The position numbers and the translations under genes are program-made. Source: Chloroflexota bacterium (GTDB lineage: Bacteria > Chloroflexota > Limnocylindria > Limnocylindrales > CSP1-4). Taken from it: a stretch of DNA of 5,190 bases. This document shows, one piece after another, positions 1 through 5,190 of this stretch. The DNA lies in assembly GCA_021777365.1 (NCBI GenBank), contig JAJYDP010000401.1:1-5190 (forward strand), read 5' to 3'. The notes below the pieces were generated by a model. It did not search any database, had not been told where the DNA came from, and saw nothing but the letters and a program-made list of their open reading frames with translations. The stretch's first letter is position 1, and each line of letters begins with the position of its first letter.

Positions 1-392
1 TCCGCCCGGATGCCGACCAGCCCGGCCGGCGACTCCAGCAGGAACTCCGTCACCGGCTCGCGTACCGGCACCATGCCCATCTCGATCAGCACGGTCGCGA
101 CGCAGATCGTGTTGGTGCCCGACATGGGCGGGTACTCGACCTGCTCCATGATGATGTAGCCCGCGGCGGCGGCCGGGTCGGTGGGCGGCAGGACCAGGTT
201 GCAGTTCGCGGCCGGGTAGCCGCGCGGCTCGCGCAGCATGCGCAGGCGCACGTCGTCATGGTGGGCCGCGAAGTGGCGCATCTTCTCGAACATGGTGGCG
301 CCCGGCACGTCGAGCACGCCGCCGACGATCACCCGCCCGGGCTCGCCTGCTGCGTGGGCGTCGACGGCCACGATGCCGTTCGCGAATCGCAC
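1..392 (-). CDS. Proline racemase-family enzyme, N-terminal part (cut by window edge)
   Basis: The 130 visible residues match the N-terminal half of the proline racemase / hydroxyproline epimerase / trans-3-hydroxyproline dehydratase family, cytosolic enzymes that epimerise or dehydrate proline derivatives. Visible landmarks are DAHAAGEPGRVIVGG (residues 11-25), EPRGYPAANC (55-64) and the first active-site segment YPPMSGTNTI (87-96). In proline racemase that segment reads MCGH and its Cys is a catalytic base; here Ser91 takes its place, as in an MSGxNT-type subgroup I know from this family. The second active-site segment lies beyond the left edge, so epimerase and dehydratase cannot be told apart. 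The GTG start at 392 is chosen because an AGGAGGT site lies 6 bases upstream; an ATG at 420 is out of frame. The family is confident; the exact substrate is not. Confidence 0.9.
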   Translation of the reverse strand, partial: MRFANGIVAVDAHAAGEPGRVIVGGVLDVPGATMFEKMRHFAAHHDDVRLRMLREPRGYPAANCNLVLPPTDPAAAAGYIIMEQVEYPPMSGTNTICVATVLIEMGMVPVREPVTEFLLESPAGLVGIRA

Positions 393-547
393 CGCACGAC
401 CTCCTGCAAGGGGACCTCATCGTACCGCCACCGGTCCGTCTCGCGCGCCTGGCGGGAGCTTGCCCACCGGCGCACGCGTGGACGCGTGGCCGAGCTGCCC
501 CGCGCCGGTACCGGGCGCCGGGTGCCGGGCGCCGGAACGAACGTGCG
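393..547. other. Intergenic spacer with two short GC-rich repeats
   Basis: This spacer separates the J-domain gene stop from the racemase-family gene start; both genes are on the minus strand. It holds an 8-bp tandem duplication (ACGCGTGG at 474-481 and 482-489) and two copies of CCGGGCGCCGG (511-521 and 525-535), each nearly self-complementary. The second pair could form GC-rich stems just after the J-domain gene, but no T-run follows, so I do not call a terminator. No promoter boxes can be recognised with confidence. Confidence 0.4.
399..405 (-). promoter_or_regulatory. Shine-Dalgarno site of the proline racemase-family gene
   Basis: The minus strand reads AGGAGGT here, followed by 6 bases and then GTG. 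It is the best ribosome binding site in the left part of the window and it decides the GTG start at 392. Confidence 0.8.
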
Positions 548-1039
548 TCAGCGGCGGAAGCGGCCCCGCCGTCGCTCGTCGGCCAGCGCTGTCGCGGTCC
601 GGGCCGGCGAGGACAGGAGCGCCTCGATCTCCCCACGAAACCTGCGCCCGGTGGGCGTCCGGGCGAACCATTCCAGGAAGTCCGGGTCCTGCCGGGCGAT
701 CTGCCCCAGCGACCAGCCCGCGTACCGGCCGAAATCGAGCACGCTGCCGGAGGGGCTGCCCGAGGGCGCGGCCGGGCGCATCTCCCACGGCTCGGCGGGC
801 CGGGGCGGGACGGGCGGAGGTGCCAGGGCCATGCGGCGCGCCCGATCGTACTCGGCACGGGCCGCCGGATCGCGGAGCACGGTCCAGGCGTTGTTGAGCG
901 CGGTCATCCGTTCGTCCGAGCCGCCGGTGACGTCTGGATGGTACTTGCGGGCCAGCGTGCGATACGCCGCCTGGATCACCTCGGTGTCCGCCCGCGGATC
1001 GACCTGGAGAATAGCGTAGTGGTCGGTGCTCCCGAACAT
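548..1039 (-). CDS. J-domain (DnaJ-like) protein with ExoX-like C-terminal module
   Basis: A 163-residue soluble protein. Residues 5-67 form a J domain: DHYAILQVDPRA opens it, helix II carries AAYRTLARKYHPD, and the HPD triad (34-36) needed to stimulate Hsp70 (DnaK) ATPase is intact. RDPAARAEYDR closes the domain. Residues 68-98 are a Pro/Ala-rich linker. Residues 100-141 (LDFGRYAGWSLGQIARQDPDF onward) resemble the small C-terminal module found in exonuclease X-like proteins, here without any exonuclease domain. There is no Gly/Phe region or zinc finger, so it is not a canonical DnaJ; a dedicated DnaK co-chaperone role is inferred. The ATG at 1039 is the natural start because the J domain begins at once; no clear Shine-Dalgarno site precedes it. 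The last residues are Arg-rich. It is probably transcribed alone. Confidence 0.88.
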   Translation of the reverse strand: MFGSTDHYAILQVDPRADTEVIQAAYRTLARKYHPDVTGGSDERMTALNNAWTVLRDPAARAEYDRARRMALAPPPVPPRPAEPWEMRPAAPSGSPSGSVLDFGRYAGWSLGQIARQDPDFLEWFARTPTGRRFRGEIEALLSSPARTATALADERRRGRFRR

Positions 1040-1152
1040 CGTGTCCGAGCGTACCGGTGGACGGCAGCGCCGGAAGCGCCAGAAGGTACCGCCGCCACCC
1101 GCACTTTCGTGTCCTGCCGCCTCGGTGGGAACCAGCCGGTCCGTGCGTCGCG

Positions 1153-1240
1153 GCGTGGATCAGCGCCCCGGCGGACGCCGCGCCCTGGCGTGGGTCAGCG
1201 TCCCGGCGGACGCCGCGCCCTGGCGTGGGTCAGCGTCCCG
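1153..1240. repeat. 35-bp tandem repeat, 2.5 copies
   Basis: Copies lie at 1153-1187, 1188-1222 and 1223-1240 (partial, 18 bp). The first two differ at only two positions and the partial copy matches the second exactly. On the minus strand the partial copy covers the last codons and the TGA of the phosphoribosyltransferase, so the two downstream copies look like duplications seeded from that gene's 3' end. Each unit junction can form a weak 5-bp stem (ACGCC/GGCGT, 7-base loop). The remaining spacer towards the J-domain gene (1040-1152) shows nothing I can name. Confidence 0.85.
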
Positions 1241-1691
1241 CCTTGAACGGGTAGACGACCCATGCGTCGGTCCTGACCACGTGGTGGTCGGGCACCGAGG
1301 GGACCCGCGAGCGAGCGGGCTTGTAGTGCAGGACCGCGGTCGTCGGGCGGCCCCCGGCGAGCCGCACCCGGTCGATCACGGCCTGGATCGTCGAGCCCGT
1401 GTCCCAGACCTCGTCCACGATCAGGACCCGGCGGTCGTGGAGCAGCGGATCGGCCGGGAACTGGAGGAACGACGGGCGTTCGGCCGGCCGTCCGGCTTCG
1501 TCGTAGAAGGCAACCGCGGCCACGAGGATGTTGCGCAGGCCGAGCCGGTAGGCCAGCATGCCGGCCGGCACCAGTGCGCCCCGCGTGATCGCGAGCAGGA
1601 CGTCGTATTCGCGTCCAACCTGCACCGCCAGTTGCTCGACGAGGCGGTCGAGGTCCTCCCAGCTGACGATGAGCGTTTCCGGCGATGCCAC
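1230..1691 (-). CDS. Purine-type phosphoribosyltransferase (Gpt/HPRT-like)
   Basis: A 153-residue type I phosphoribosyltransferase, a cytosolic enzyme joining PRPP to a base; the family salvages hypoxanthine, guanine or xanthine. The PRPP loop VLIVDEVWDTGST (residues 89-101) is complete. ITRGALVPAGMLAY (35-48) is the pyrophosphate-binding turn, and DAWVVYPF near the end (142-149) corresponds to the base-binding segment of xanthine-guanine enzymes. Length fits the short Gpt-like group. The GTG at 1691 is chosen because codons further upstream in the same frame run through the tRNA fragment and look non-coding. No good Shine-Dalgarno site precedes it, so this start is moderate. The gene now begins 27 bases after the duplicated tRNA repeat ends. 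Before the element inserted it was probably directly downstream of tRNA-Pro and may have shared its transcript. Base specificity is inferred only from the family. Confidence 0.88.
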   Translation of the reverse strand: MASPETLIVSWEDLDRLVEQLAVQVGREYDVLLAITRGALVPAGMLAYRLGLRNILVAAVAFYDEAGRPAERPSFLQFPADPLLHDRRVLIVDEVWDTGSTIQAVIDRVRLAGGRPTTAVLHYKPARSRVPSVPDHHVVRTDAWVVYPFKAGR

Positions 1692-1717
1692 AGGGCGACC
1701 ACGGGCGTGGGGGGGTT

Positions 1718-1767
1718 GGGGATTCTGGTCGGGGCGCCGCGATTCGAACGCGGGACCTCTTGAACCC
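1718..1767 (-). repeat. Displaced 3' part of tRNA-Pro: distal attachment-site copy
   Basis: These 50 bases are identical to 5104-5153. On the minus strand they read from the GGG anticodon through the 3' anticodon stem, variable loop, T arm, acceptor 3' strand, discriminator A and CCA (tRNA part 1726-1767), plus 8 bases beyond CCA. Identity stops inside the anticodon loop: this copy has three Gs where the intact gene has four. Allowing that one gap, four more bases match. Upstream (1768-1800) there is no D arm or 5' acceptor strand, so it is not a working tRNA. It is what a tRNA-integrating recombinase leaves at the far end of its element. Confidence 0.85.
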
Positions 1768-1815
1768 ATTCTATCCGCAACAGCGGCGGGGCGGACCGGT
1801 GACGCAGGCGTGTCG

Positions 1816-2190
1816 TCAGGTGGGGTGCGGCACCTGCGTCTCGGCGAGCGCGGCGAGGTTCTCGAGGAGTTGTCGGGCCACCCGCTCGAGCGCCCGGATG
1901 AGCGCCTGGCGCCCGAAGATGCGCTCAAGCATGACGACCGCCCCTGCGCCCGTGCCGGAGTCCGCGCAGTCGATGTCGAGCGAGCAGCGCGTCGCTCCGC
2001 CCGCTGGCGCGAACTGGTAGATCCAGTCGCTCGTGCCGCCGTGGGCGGACGTGCAGTCCACCCTCAGGTGCACGCGCCGGCGGGGCTCGGCATCGACCAC
2101 GCTGCCGCTCCCTCGGAACTCCTGGCCCAGCATCCTGAGCGTCGTCTCGAAGCTCGTCCCGACCCTGTCGAGCGGACGTGCACCCTCGCT
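1816..2190 (-). pseudogene. SRPBCC (START-like) domain protein, N-terminally truncated
   Basis: This minus-strand frame resembles the C-terminal two thirds of small SRPBCC/polyketide cyclase-like proteins, a helix-grip fold that binds hydrophobic ligands. Visible are GTSFETTLRMLGQEF (the first conserved strand and turn), RRRVHLRVDC, SDWIYQFAPAGGATRCSLDI, and the long C-terminal helix with ALIRALERVARQLLENLA, ending at the TGA 1816-1818. The expected N-terminal strand and helices, roughly 30-40 residues, are missing. The frame is closed upstream by a TGA at 2191-2193. An ATG at 2133 lies too far inside the domain to be a natural start. It shares a reading frame with the fragment upstream, which suggests a deletion fused two gene remnants. 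Probably non-functional. Confidence 0.6.
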
Positions 2191-2418
2191 TCATCCTCCG
2201 CGACATCGGGCCCGGCCCGCGAGTGATGTCGTGCGGTCCTGGCGGCCGGCGAGATCGCCCCCGCGAGCCCGCACCATCACCTGCTCGAGGCTCTCGACCT
2301 CCCCTGCCGTCTGCAGCGCGTTGCAGTGGGCGACCGACTCCTCGGCGGCCTCGCGGGCCTCGGCTTCCTTCCCCGTGCGCACCGCGCCATAGCCGACGAA
2401 CAATCCGAGCTCGGCCAC
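2191..2418 (-). pseudogene. N-terminal fragment of an unnamed small-protein family
   Basis: The 75 codons start at a GTG with a good ribosome binding site. Segments ELGLFVGYGAVRTGKEAEAR, GEVESLEQVMV and RARGGDLAG resemble the N-terminus of a small cytosolic family of unknown function, whose members have a GxxxxGRE-like opening and a GGDLxGF motif. After GGDLAG the family pattern is lost, and the frame ends at the TGA 2191-2193 after about 15 unrelated residues. Family members as I remember them are over 100 residues, so this looks like a truncated gene fused to the SRPBCC remnant. A short translated peptide is possible but a function is unlikely. The family call rests on memory of the pattern. 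Confidence 0.5.
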
Positions 2419-2426
2419 CGACCAAC

Positions 2427-2432
2427 CCTCCC
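2427..2432 (-). promoter_or_regulatory. Shine-Dalgarno-like site of the truncated gene at 2418
   Basis: GGGAGG on the minus strand, 8 bases before the GTG at 2418. It supports this GTG as the original start of the now truncated gene. Confidence 0.5.
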
Positions 2433-2654
2433 GGGGATGCTCCGCTGGGGGTCGGTCTCGCCAGTGGCTCGGCGCAGTCGAGGCGGCCTTGGCGTGGGCC
2501 GCGCGTCAACGCCCCCCGCGTTCAGCGCCAGCATTCGGCCTGTTCGCTCCAGCACGAGTGCCAATCGACCCCACCGGGTCCGGCTGCCCGGGGACCGCCC
2601 TCCGAGCGTGTTCATGGCAGAGCCGTGTCAACGCCGGTCCAGACCTGAGCAGGT

Positions 2655-2765
2655 TCAGCGCTCTCTCTCGGCCGTCGGCACCTCCTCGCGCTTGCCCCAC
2701 AGGCGATAGGACTCGCCCTCCAGGACGATGACCGCGGCGTGGTAGACGAGCCGGTCGGGGGCTCG
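2655..2765 (-). pseudogene. IstB-like (IS21 helper ATPase) C-terminal remnant
   Basis: The last 36 codons of this frame read RAPDRLVYHAAVIVLEGESY and then RLWGKREEVPTAERER before the TGA at 2655-2657. IstB proteins, the AAA+ ATPases that assist the IS21-family transposase IstA, end with a helix ending in DRLxHH, a strand and a GxSYR motif, which this matches in order and spacing. Just upstream in another frame, 2770-2793 reads LAAAMADR, similar to the residues expected before DRLxHH, which suggests a frameshift. The ATP-binding domain and all of IstA are absent. The bases between this stop and 2433 contain no recognisable gene. I infer an old, mostly deleted IS21-type insertion inside the element; DnaC-like relatives of IstB are a possible alternative. 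Confidence 0.55.
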
Positions 2766-2793
2766 CCGCGCGGTCTGCCATCGCGGCCGCCAG

Positions 2794-3237
2794 GCGCCGC
2801 AACCGGCGCAGGGGGCACGCCACCCGAGGAGGCCCGCGCCAGCGCCACCGACCCCCAGGCGCGGGTCGCGCACCTGGGCGCGGCTATCGCCCCGCCTGCA
2901 ACGACCGGTTCACGAGCGATGACAGCGGGTATGTGGCCCTCCCCGACATCGAGACCCTCGCCGAGCGGGGCACCCGCCTCGATGCGCTGTCCAGCGCCGG
3001 ATCGTCGTCGCGCGCGGGCGCCCGCGCCCGCCAGCCCGTTGGACGGGGCTCACCGGGAGGGGCACAGAGCGTACGATGCTGGTGAGCACTTCGGCCCTGG
3101 CGTGGCTCTCGCCGGGTGCTTCATGACCGCACGATCGTGGAGGGCATCACGCTTGGGTCGGGCTACTTCGCCGGAGAAGAGATCGACCAGTTTCCTGCAG
3201 CCGCTCACGTCCCAAACGATCCACGGGCTCCGGGCAG
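2794..3237. other. Non-coding or degraded stretch before the kinase gene
   Basis: No convincing complete gene is seen on either strand. On the plus strand one frame from 2882 contains a protein-like stretch including YVALPDIETLAERGTRLDAL, then turns into low-complexity Arg/Ala/Gly and stops at the TGA 3083-3085. The same frame continues afterwards as a small open frame (3116-3241). This may be the remains of one unrecognised gene. No promoter boxes for the kinase could be identified. Confidence 0.4.
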
Positions 3238-3241
3238 ATGA
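3116..3241 (+). pseudogene. Short unrecognised reading frame, probable gene remnant
   Basis: A 41-codon frame opening at a GTG contains DRTIVEGITLGSGYFAGEEI and ends in APGR and TGA. I do not recognise the family. The first part has protein-like composition and no low-complexity repeats. Its TGA overlaps the ATG at 3238 as ATGA, the overlap typical of translationally coupled genes. The frame is open upstream only to the TGA at 3083-3085, and no ribosome binding site precedes the GTG. It is more likely the tail of a decayed gene that once preceded the kinase in an operon than a small gene in its own right. Confidence 0.25.
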
Positions 3242-3277
3242 GAGACCCTGATCGACCCTCCGCCCGACAGGAGATGC

Positions 3278-3282
3278 AGGAG
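3278..3282 (+). promoter_or_regulatory. Shine-Dalgarno site supporting the kinase start at 3289
   Basis: AGGAG followed by 6 bases and then ATG at 3289. The alternative ATGs at 3238 (no clear site) and 3274 (AGGAG directly touching the ATG) are less well placed. Confidence 0.6.
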
Positions 3283-3288
3283 AGCGAC

Positions 3289-4797
3289 ATGCTGCTCGAG
3301 CTGATCTACGAGAGCGTGGCGGACGTCATCTACCTGCTGGCGGTCGAGCCCGGCGGCGTGTATCGCTTCGAGTCCGTCAACCGAGCCTTCCTGACCGCAA
3401 CCGGCATGGCACGAGAGCAGGTTGTCGGGCGGCGCATCGAGGAGGTCTTGCCGGAAAGTTCGCACGCCCTCGTCCTCGGCAACTACCGTCGAGCCATCGA
3501 GGAACGGCGGCGCGTGGACTGGGAGGAAGTGGCCGTCTATCCGGCCGGCACCAAGGTCGGGGAAGTCAACGTGGCGCCTATCTTCGACGCTACGGGGCGA
3601 TGCACGCACCTCATCGGGGCGGTCCACGACGTCAGCGAGCGTCGGCAACTCGAGGATCAGCTCCGTCAGGCCCAGAAGATGGAGGCCGTCGGACGTTTGG
3701 CCGGTGGTATCGCGCACGACTTCAACAACCTGCTGACAGCGATCGGCGGGTACACGCAGCTTGCCCTCGATGCCCCGGGTCTTCCGCCGGCCGTGAAAGG
3801 CGATCTGGAACAGATCACGCGCGCGGCCGAGCGCGCCAGTGACCTCACCAGGCAGCTGCTCGCGTTCAGCCGCCGCCAGGTGATGCAGCCGGAATCACTG
3901 CATCTGGGAAACGCTCTCGAAGAGATCGCCCCTATGCTGCGCCGGCTGCTCGGCGAGGACGTGCGCCTCATCATCACCGTCGATCCCGAACTCGGCTACG
4001 TCCTCGCCGACCCCGGTCAGCTGAGCCAGGTCGTCATGAATCTGGCGGTGAACGCCCGCGACGCGATGCCGGCCGGGGGCACGTTGACGCTCGAGGCCGC
4101 GAACGTCGAGCTCGATGCGCAGTATGCCCAGGGCCACGCGGAGGTGACGCCGGGGCCGTACGTCGTCCTCGCGGTCTCGGACACGGGGACCGGCATGGAC
4201 GAGGCGACCCGGAGTCGACTTTTCGAGCCGTTCTTCACGACGAAGGAGCAGGGCAAGGGCACCGGCCTCGGCCTGGCTACCGTGTACGGGATCGTGAGGC
4301 AATCAGGTGGCCATATCTGGGTGTACAGCGAGCCGGCTCGTGGGACCAGCTTCAAGGTCTACCTGCCGCGCATCGAGCCCGTCACGGGCGAGCGCCTGAG
4401 GCCTGCCGCCGAACCGCGCCACACCAGTGGAACCGAGACGATACTCGTAGCGGAGGACGACGACGCGGTTCGAGCGTTCGTCCGAACCGTGCTCGAGGGG
4501 CGCGGCTACTACGTCATCAGGGCAGGGACCGCAGACGAGGCGATCACGGCGGCGACCCAGCACGTGGGCCCGATCCACCTCCTCCTGACCGATGTCGTCA
4601 TGCCCGGCCTGAGCGGGATCGAGCTTGCCAGGCGGATTGGCGAGATCGCCCCGGGCCTCAAGGTGATCTTCATGTCAGGCTACACCGAGAACGCCATCGT
4701 CCACCACGGCGTCCTCGATCCGAGTGTGTCGTTCCTGGCCAAGCCGTTCTCCCCGGACGCACTGGCAGGACGCGTGCGCGTTGAGCTCGACTCGTAG
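3289..4797 (+). CDS. Soluble hybrid sensor histidine kinase, PAS-HisKA-HATPase-REC
   Basis: The only complete protein gene inside the element. Residue numbers count from the ATG at 3238; translation probably starts at Met18 (3289), where the Shine-Dalgarno site is good, giving 502 residues. Order: PAS sensor about 19-133, coiled linker with [16 protein letters not shown], HisKA with phosphoacceptor His160 in [11 protein letters not shown], and HATPase with N-box Asn272 ([11 protein letters not shown]), G1 DTGTGM (315-320), F-box [10 protein letters not shown] (329-338) and G2 GKGTGLGL (339-346). A receiver follows: acidic pocket EDDD (406-409), phosphoacceptor Asp452 in LLTDVVMPG, Ser480 and Lys502 (AKPF). 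All catalytic residues are present. No membrane segment or signal peptide is seen, so it should sense a cytosolic signal. It would phosphorylate its own receiver, as in hybrid kinases. No HPt protein or separate regulator is encoded nearby, so its output partner is unknown. Broken genes lie on both sides. Confidence 0.92.
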   Translation: MLLELIYESVADVIYLLAVEPGGVYRFESVNRAFLTATGMAREQVVGRRIEEVLPESSHALVLGNYRRAIEERRRVDWEEVAVYPAGTKVGEVNVAPIFDATGRCTHLIGAVHDVSERRQLEDQLRQAQKMEAVGRLAGGIAHDFNNLLTAIGGYTQLALDAPGLPPAVKGDLEQITRAAERASDLTRQLLAFSRRQVMQPESLHLGNALEEIAPMLRRLLGEDVRLIITVDPELGYVLADPGQLSQVVMNLAVNARDAMPAGGTLTLEAANVELDAQYAQGHAEVTPGPYVVLAVSDTGTGMDEATRSRLFEPFFTTKEQGKGTGLGLATVYGIVRQSGGHIWVYSEPARGTSFKVYLPRIEPVTGERLRPAAEPRHTSGTETILVAEDDDAVRAFVRTVLEGRGYYVIRAGTADEAITAATQHVGPIHLLLTDVVMPGLSGIELARRIGEIAPGLKVIFMSGYTENAIVHHGVLDPSVSFLAKPFSPDALAGRVRVELDS

Positions 4798-4868
4798 CCC
4801 ACGTTCTGCCATCGGTTTGCCGGTCTCGGGGCGCTTTCCTGGAGACGCCGCCTGGGCCCGCGTGTGTT

Positions 4869-5022
4869 CGGCTCATTGCCCTGTACGAGACGACGGTGGG
4901 GATCGACCTGCGGCAGGGCGAGGCGCTGGGCTTCACCTGGTCGCAGGTGCCCCTCGACGAGCCGACGGCGCGAGACGGCGCGGGCTGCGATCGCCATGAA
5001 CGATGCATTCGCGCGCGGCGGA
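4869..5022 (+). pseudogene. Tyrosine recombinase (phage-type integrase) remnant
   Basis: From 4869 the plus strand reads [20 protein letters not shown] and then [12 protein letters not shown], matching the catalytic-domain segment around the first active-site arginine of tyrosine recombinases (pattern TGLRxGEhhxLxWxDhDh). From 4963, in another frame, it reads [16 protein letters not shown], like the tail that follows the catalytic tyrosine in such enzymes. Everything between, including the HxxR and tyrosine motifs, is absent, as is the N-terminal DNA-binding part. The gene has therefore suffered an internal deletion and has no usable start. It lies about 80 bases from the attachment-site repeat in the intact tRNA, where integrases of tRNA-targeting elements usually sit. 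The arginine-box match is strong; the tail match is suggestive. Confidence 0.65.
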
Positions 5023-5068
5023 CGGATAGCGGCTGCTGGCGTCGATCGTGGTGGTTGCCGAATCTCAA

Positions 5069-5094
5069 GGCCCCCGGGGAGATCTCCGGGGGCC
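5069..5094 (-). terminator. GC-rich hairpin, probable terminator of tRNA-Pro
   Basis: A perfect 9-bp stem GGCCCCCGG / CCGGGGGCC with an 8-base loop lies 17 bases past the CCA end of tRNA-Pro. On the minus strand it is followed by TTGAGATT and preceded by ACGAAAC; on the plus strand it is followed by GTTTCG. Neither side has a clean T-run, so efficiency is uncertain. It lies on the element side of the repeat, so if the integration model holds it was supplied by the element and now ends the rebuilt tRNA transcript. It could also stop read-through from the kinase side. Confidence 0.5.
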
Positions 5095-5103
5095 GTTTCG
5101 TGC

Positions 5104-5189
<86 letters not shown>

Positions 5190-5190
5190 C

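Noticed and set aside
238..1019. Long plus-strand open frames opposite the racemase-family and J-domain genes
   Set aside because: They are antisense shadows of high-GC coding DNA, with Arg/Pro/Ala-rich low-complexity translations and no domain pattern.
1153..1240. CRISPR array
   Set aside because: The 35-bp units are directly adjacent, with no unique spacers.
1726..1800. A second complete tRNA-Pro gene
   Set aside because: Upstream of the anticodon loop (1768-1800) there is no D arm, no 5' anticodon strand and no 5' acceptor strand; only the 3' part is present.
1692..1928. A longer phosphoribosyltransferase starting at the ATG 1928
   Set aside because: The extra 79 residues are Arg/Ser/Pro-rich, run through the tRNA fragment and element DNA, and the enzyme family does not have such an extension.
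2191..2193. Recoded TGA (selenocysteine or programmed read-through)
   Set aside because: The two halves look like unrelated truncated proteins and no recoding structure is evident; a deletion fusion explains it more simply.
2505..2661. IS21 end repeats: GTCAACGCC at 2505-2513 and 2627-2635, GTTCAGCGC at 2520-2528 and 2653-2661
   Set aside because: They are only 9 bp, differently spaced and in GC-rich DNA; I cannot align them to a convincing terminal repeat, though they lie next to the IstB remnant.
2739..3251. A 170-codon plus-strand open frame before the kinase
   Set aside because: The translation is Pro/Ala/Arg/Ser-rich without family motifs and overlaps the IstB remnant on the other strand; no ribosome binding site is seen.
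3205..3717. Minus-strand open frame within the kinase
   Set aside because: It is a shadow of the PAS-HisKA coding region.
4724..4999. Plus-strand open frame overlapping the kinase end
   Set aside because: It runs out of frame through the receiver domain and the integrase remnant, and its translation matches nothing.

Overview
This is high-GC bacterial DNA. The style of the encoded proteins (a small J-domain protein with an ExoX-like tail, a stand-alone Gpt/HPRT-like phosphoribosyltransferase, a PAS-HisKA-HATPase-REC kinase) resembles Chloroflexota of soil or sediment. That taxonomic guess is moderate to low confidence, because the window holds no marker gene.

Left part, 1-1717, ordinary chromosome. 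All three genes are on the minus strand: a proline racemase-family enzyme cut by the window edge (1-392), a J-domain protein (548-1039), and a purine-type phosphoribosyltransferase (1230-1691). A 35-bp tandem repeat (1153-1240) begins inside the last codons and stop of the phosphoribosyltransferase.

Middle and right part, 1718-5188, is best read as a small, decayed element integrated in a tRNA gene. An intact minus-strand tRNA-Pro(GGG) sits at 5112-5188. Its 3' part, from the anticodon through CCA plus 8 bases beyond, is repeated without a mismatch (50 of 50 bases) in the same orientation at 1718-1767, 3,386 bp away. This is the layout left by a tyrosine recombinase that integrates into a tRNA gene. 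The matching enzyme is present as a fragment next to the intact tRNA: the catalytic-arginine box and a tail-like segment survive at about 4869-5022, with the middle of the protein missing. Inside the repeats lie further broken genes: an SRPBCC-like fragment, the N-terminus of an unnamed small-protein family in the same frame, and the C-terminus of an IS21-type IstB ATPase. One complete gene survives, a soluble hybrid histidine kinase (3289-4797).

Inferred history: tRNA-Pro was originally followed directly by the phosphoribosyltransferase gene. The element inserted at the anticodon loop, rebuilt the tRNA on its own side, and left the old 3' end just upstream of the phosphoribosyltransferase start. 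It then lost most of its genes. I see no new defence or metabolic system. The main discovery is the cryptic tRNA-Pro island and its lone intact kinase.
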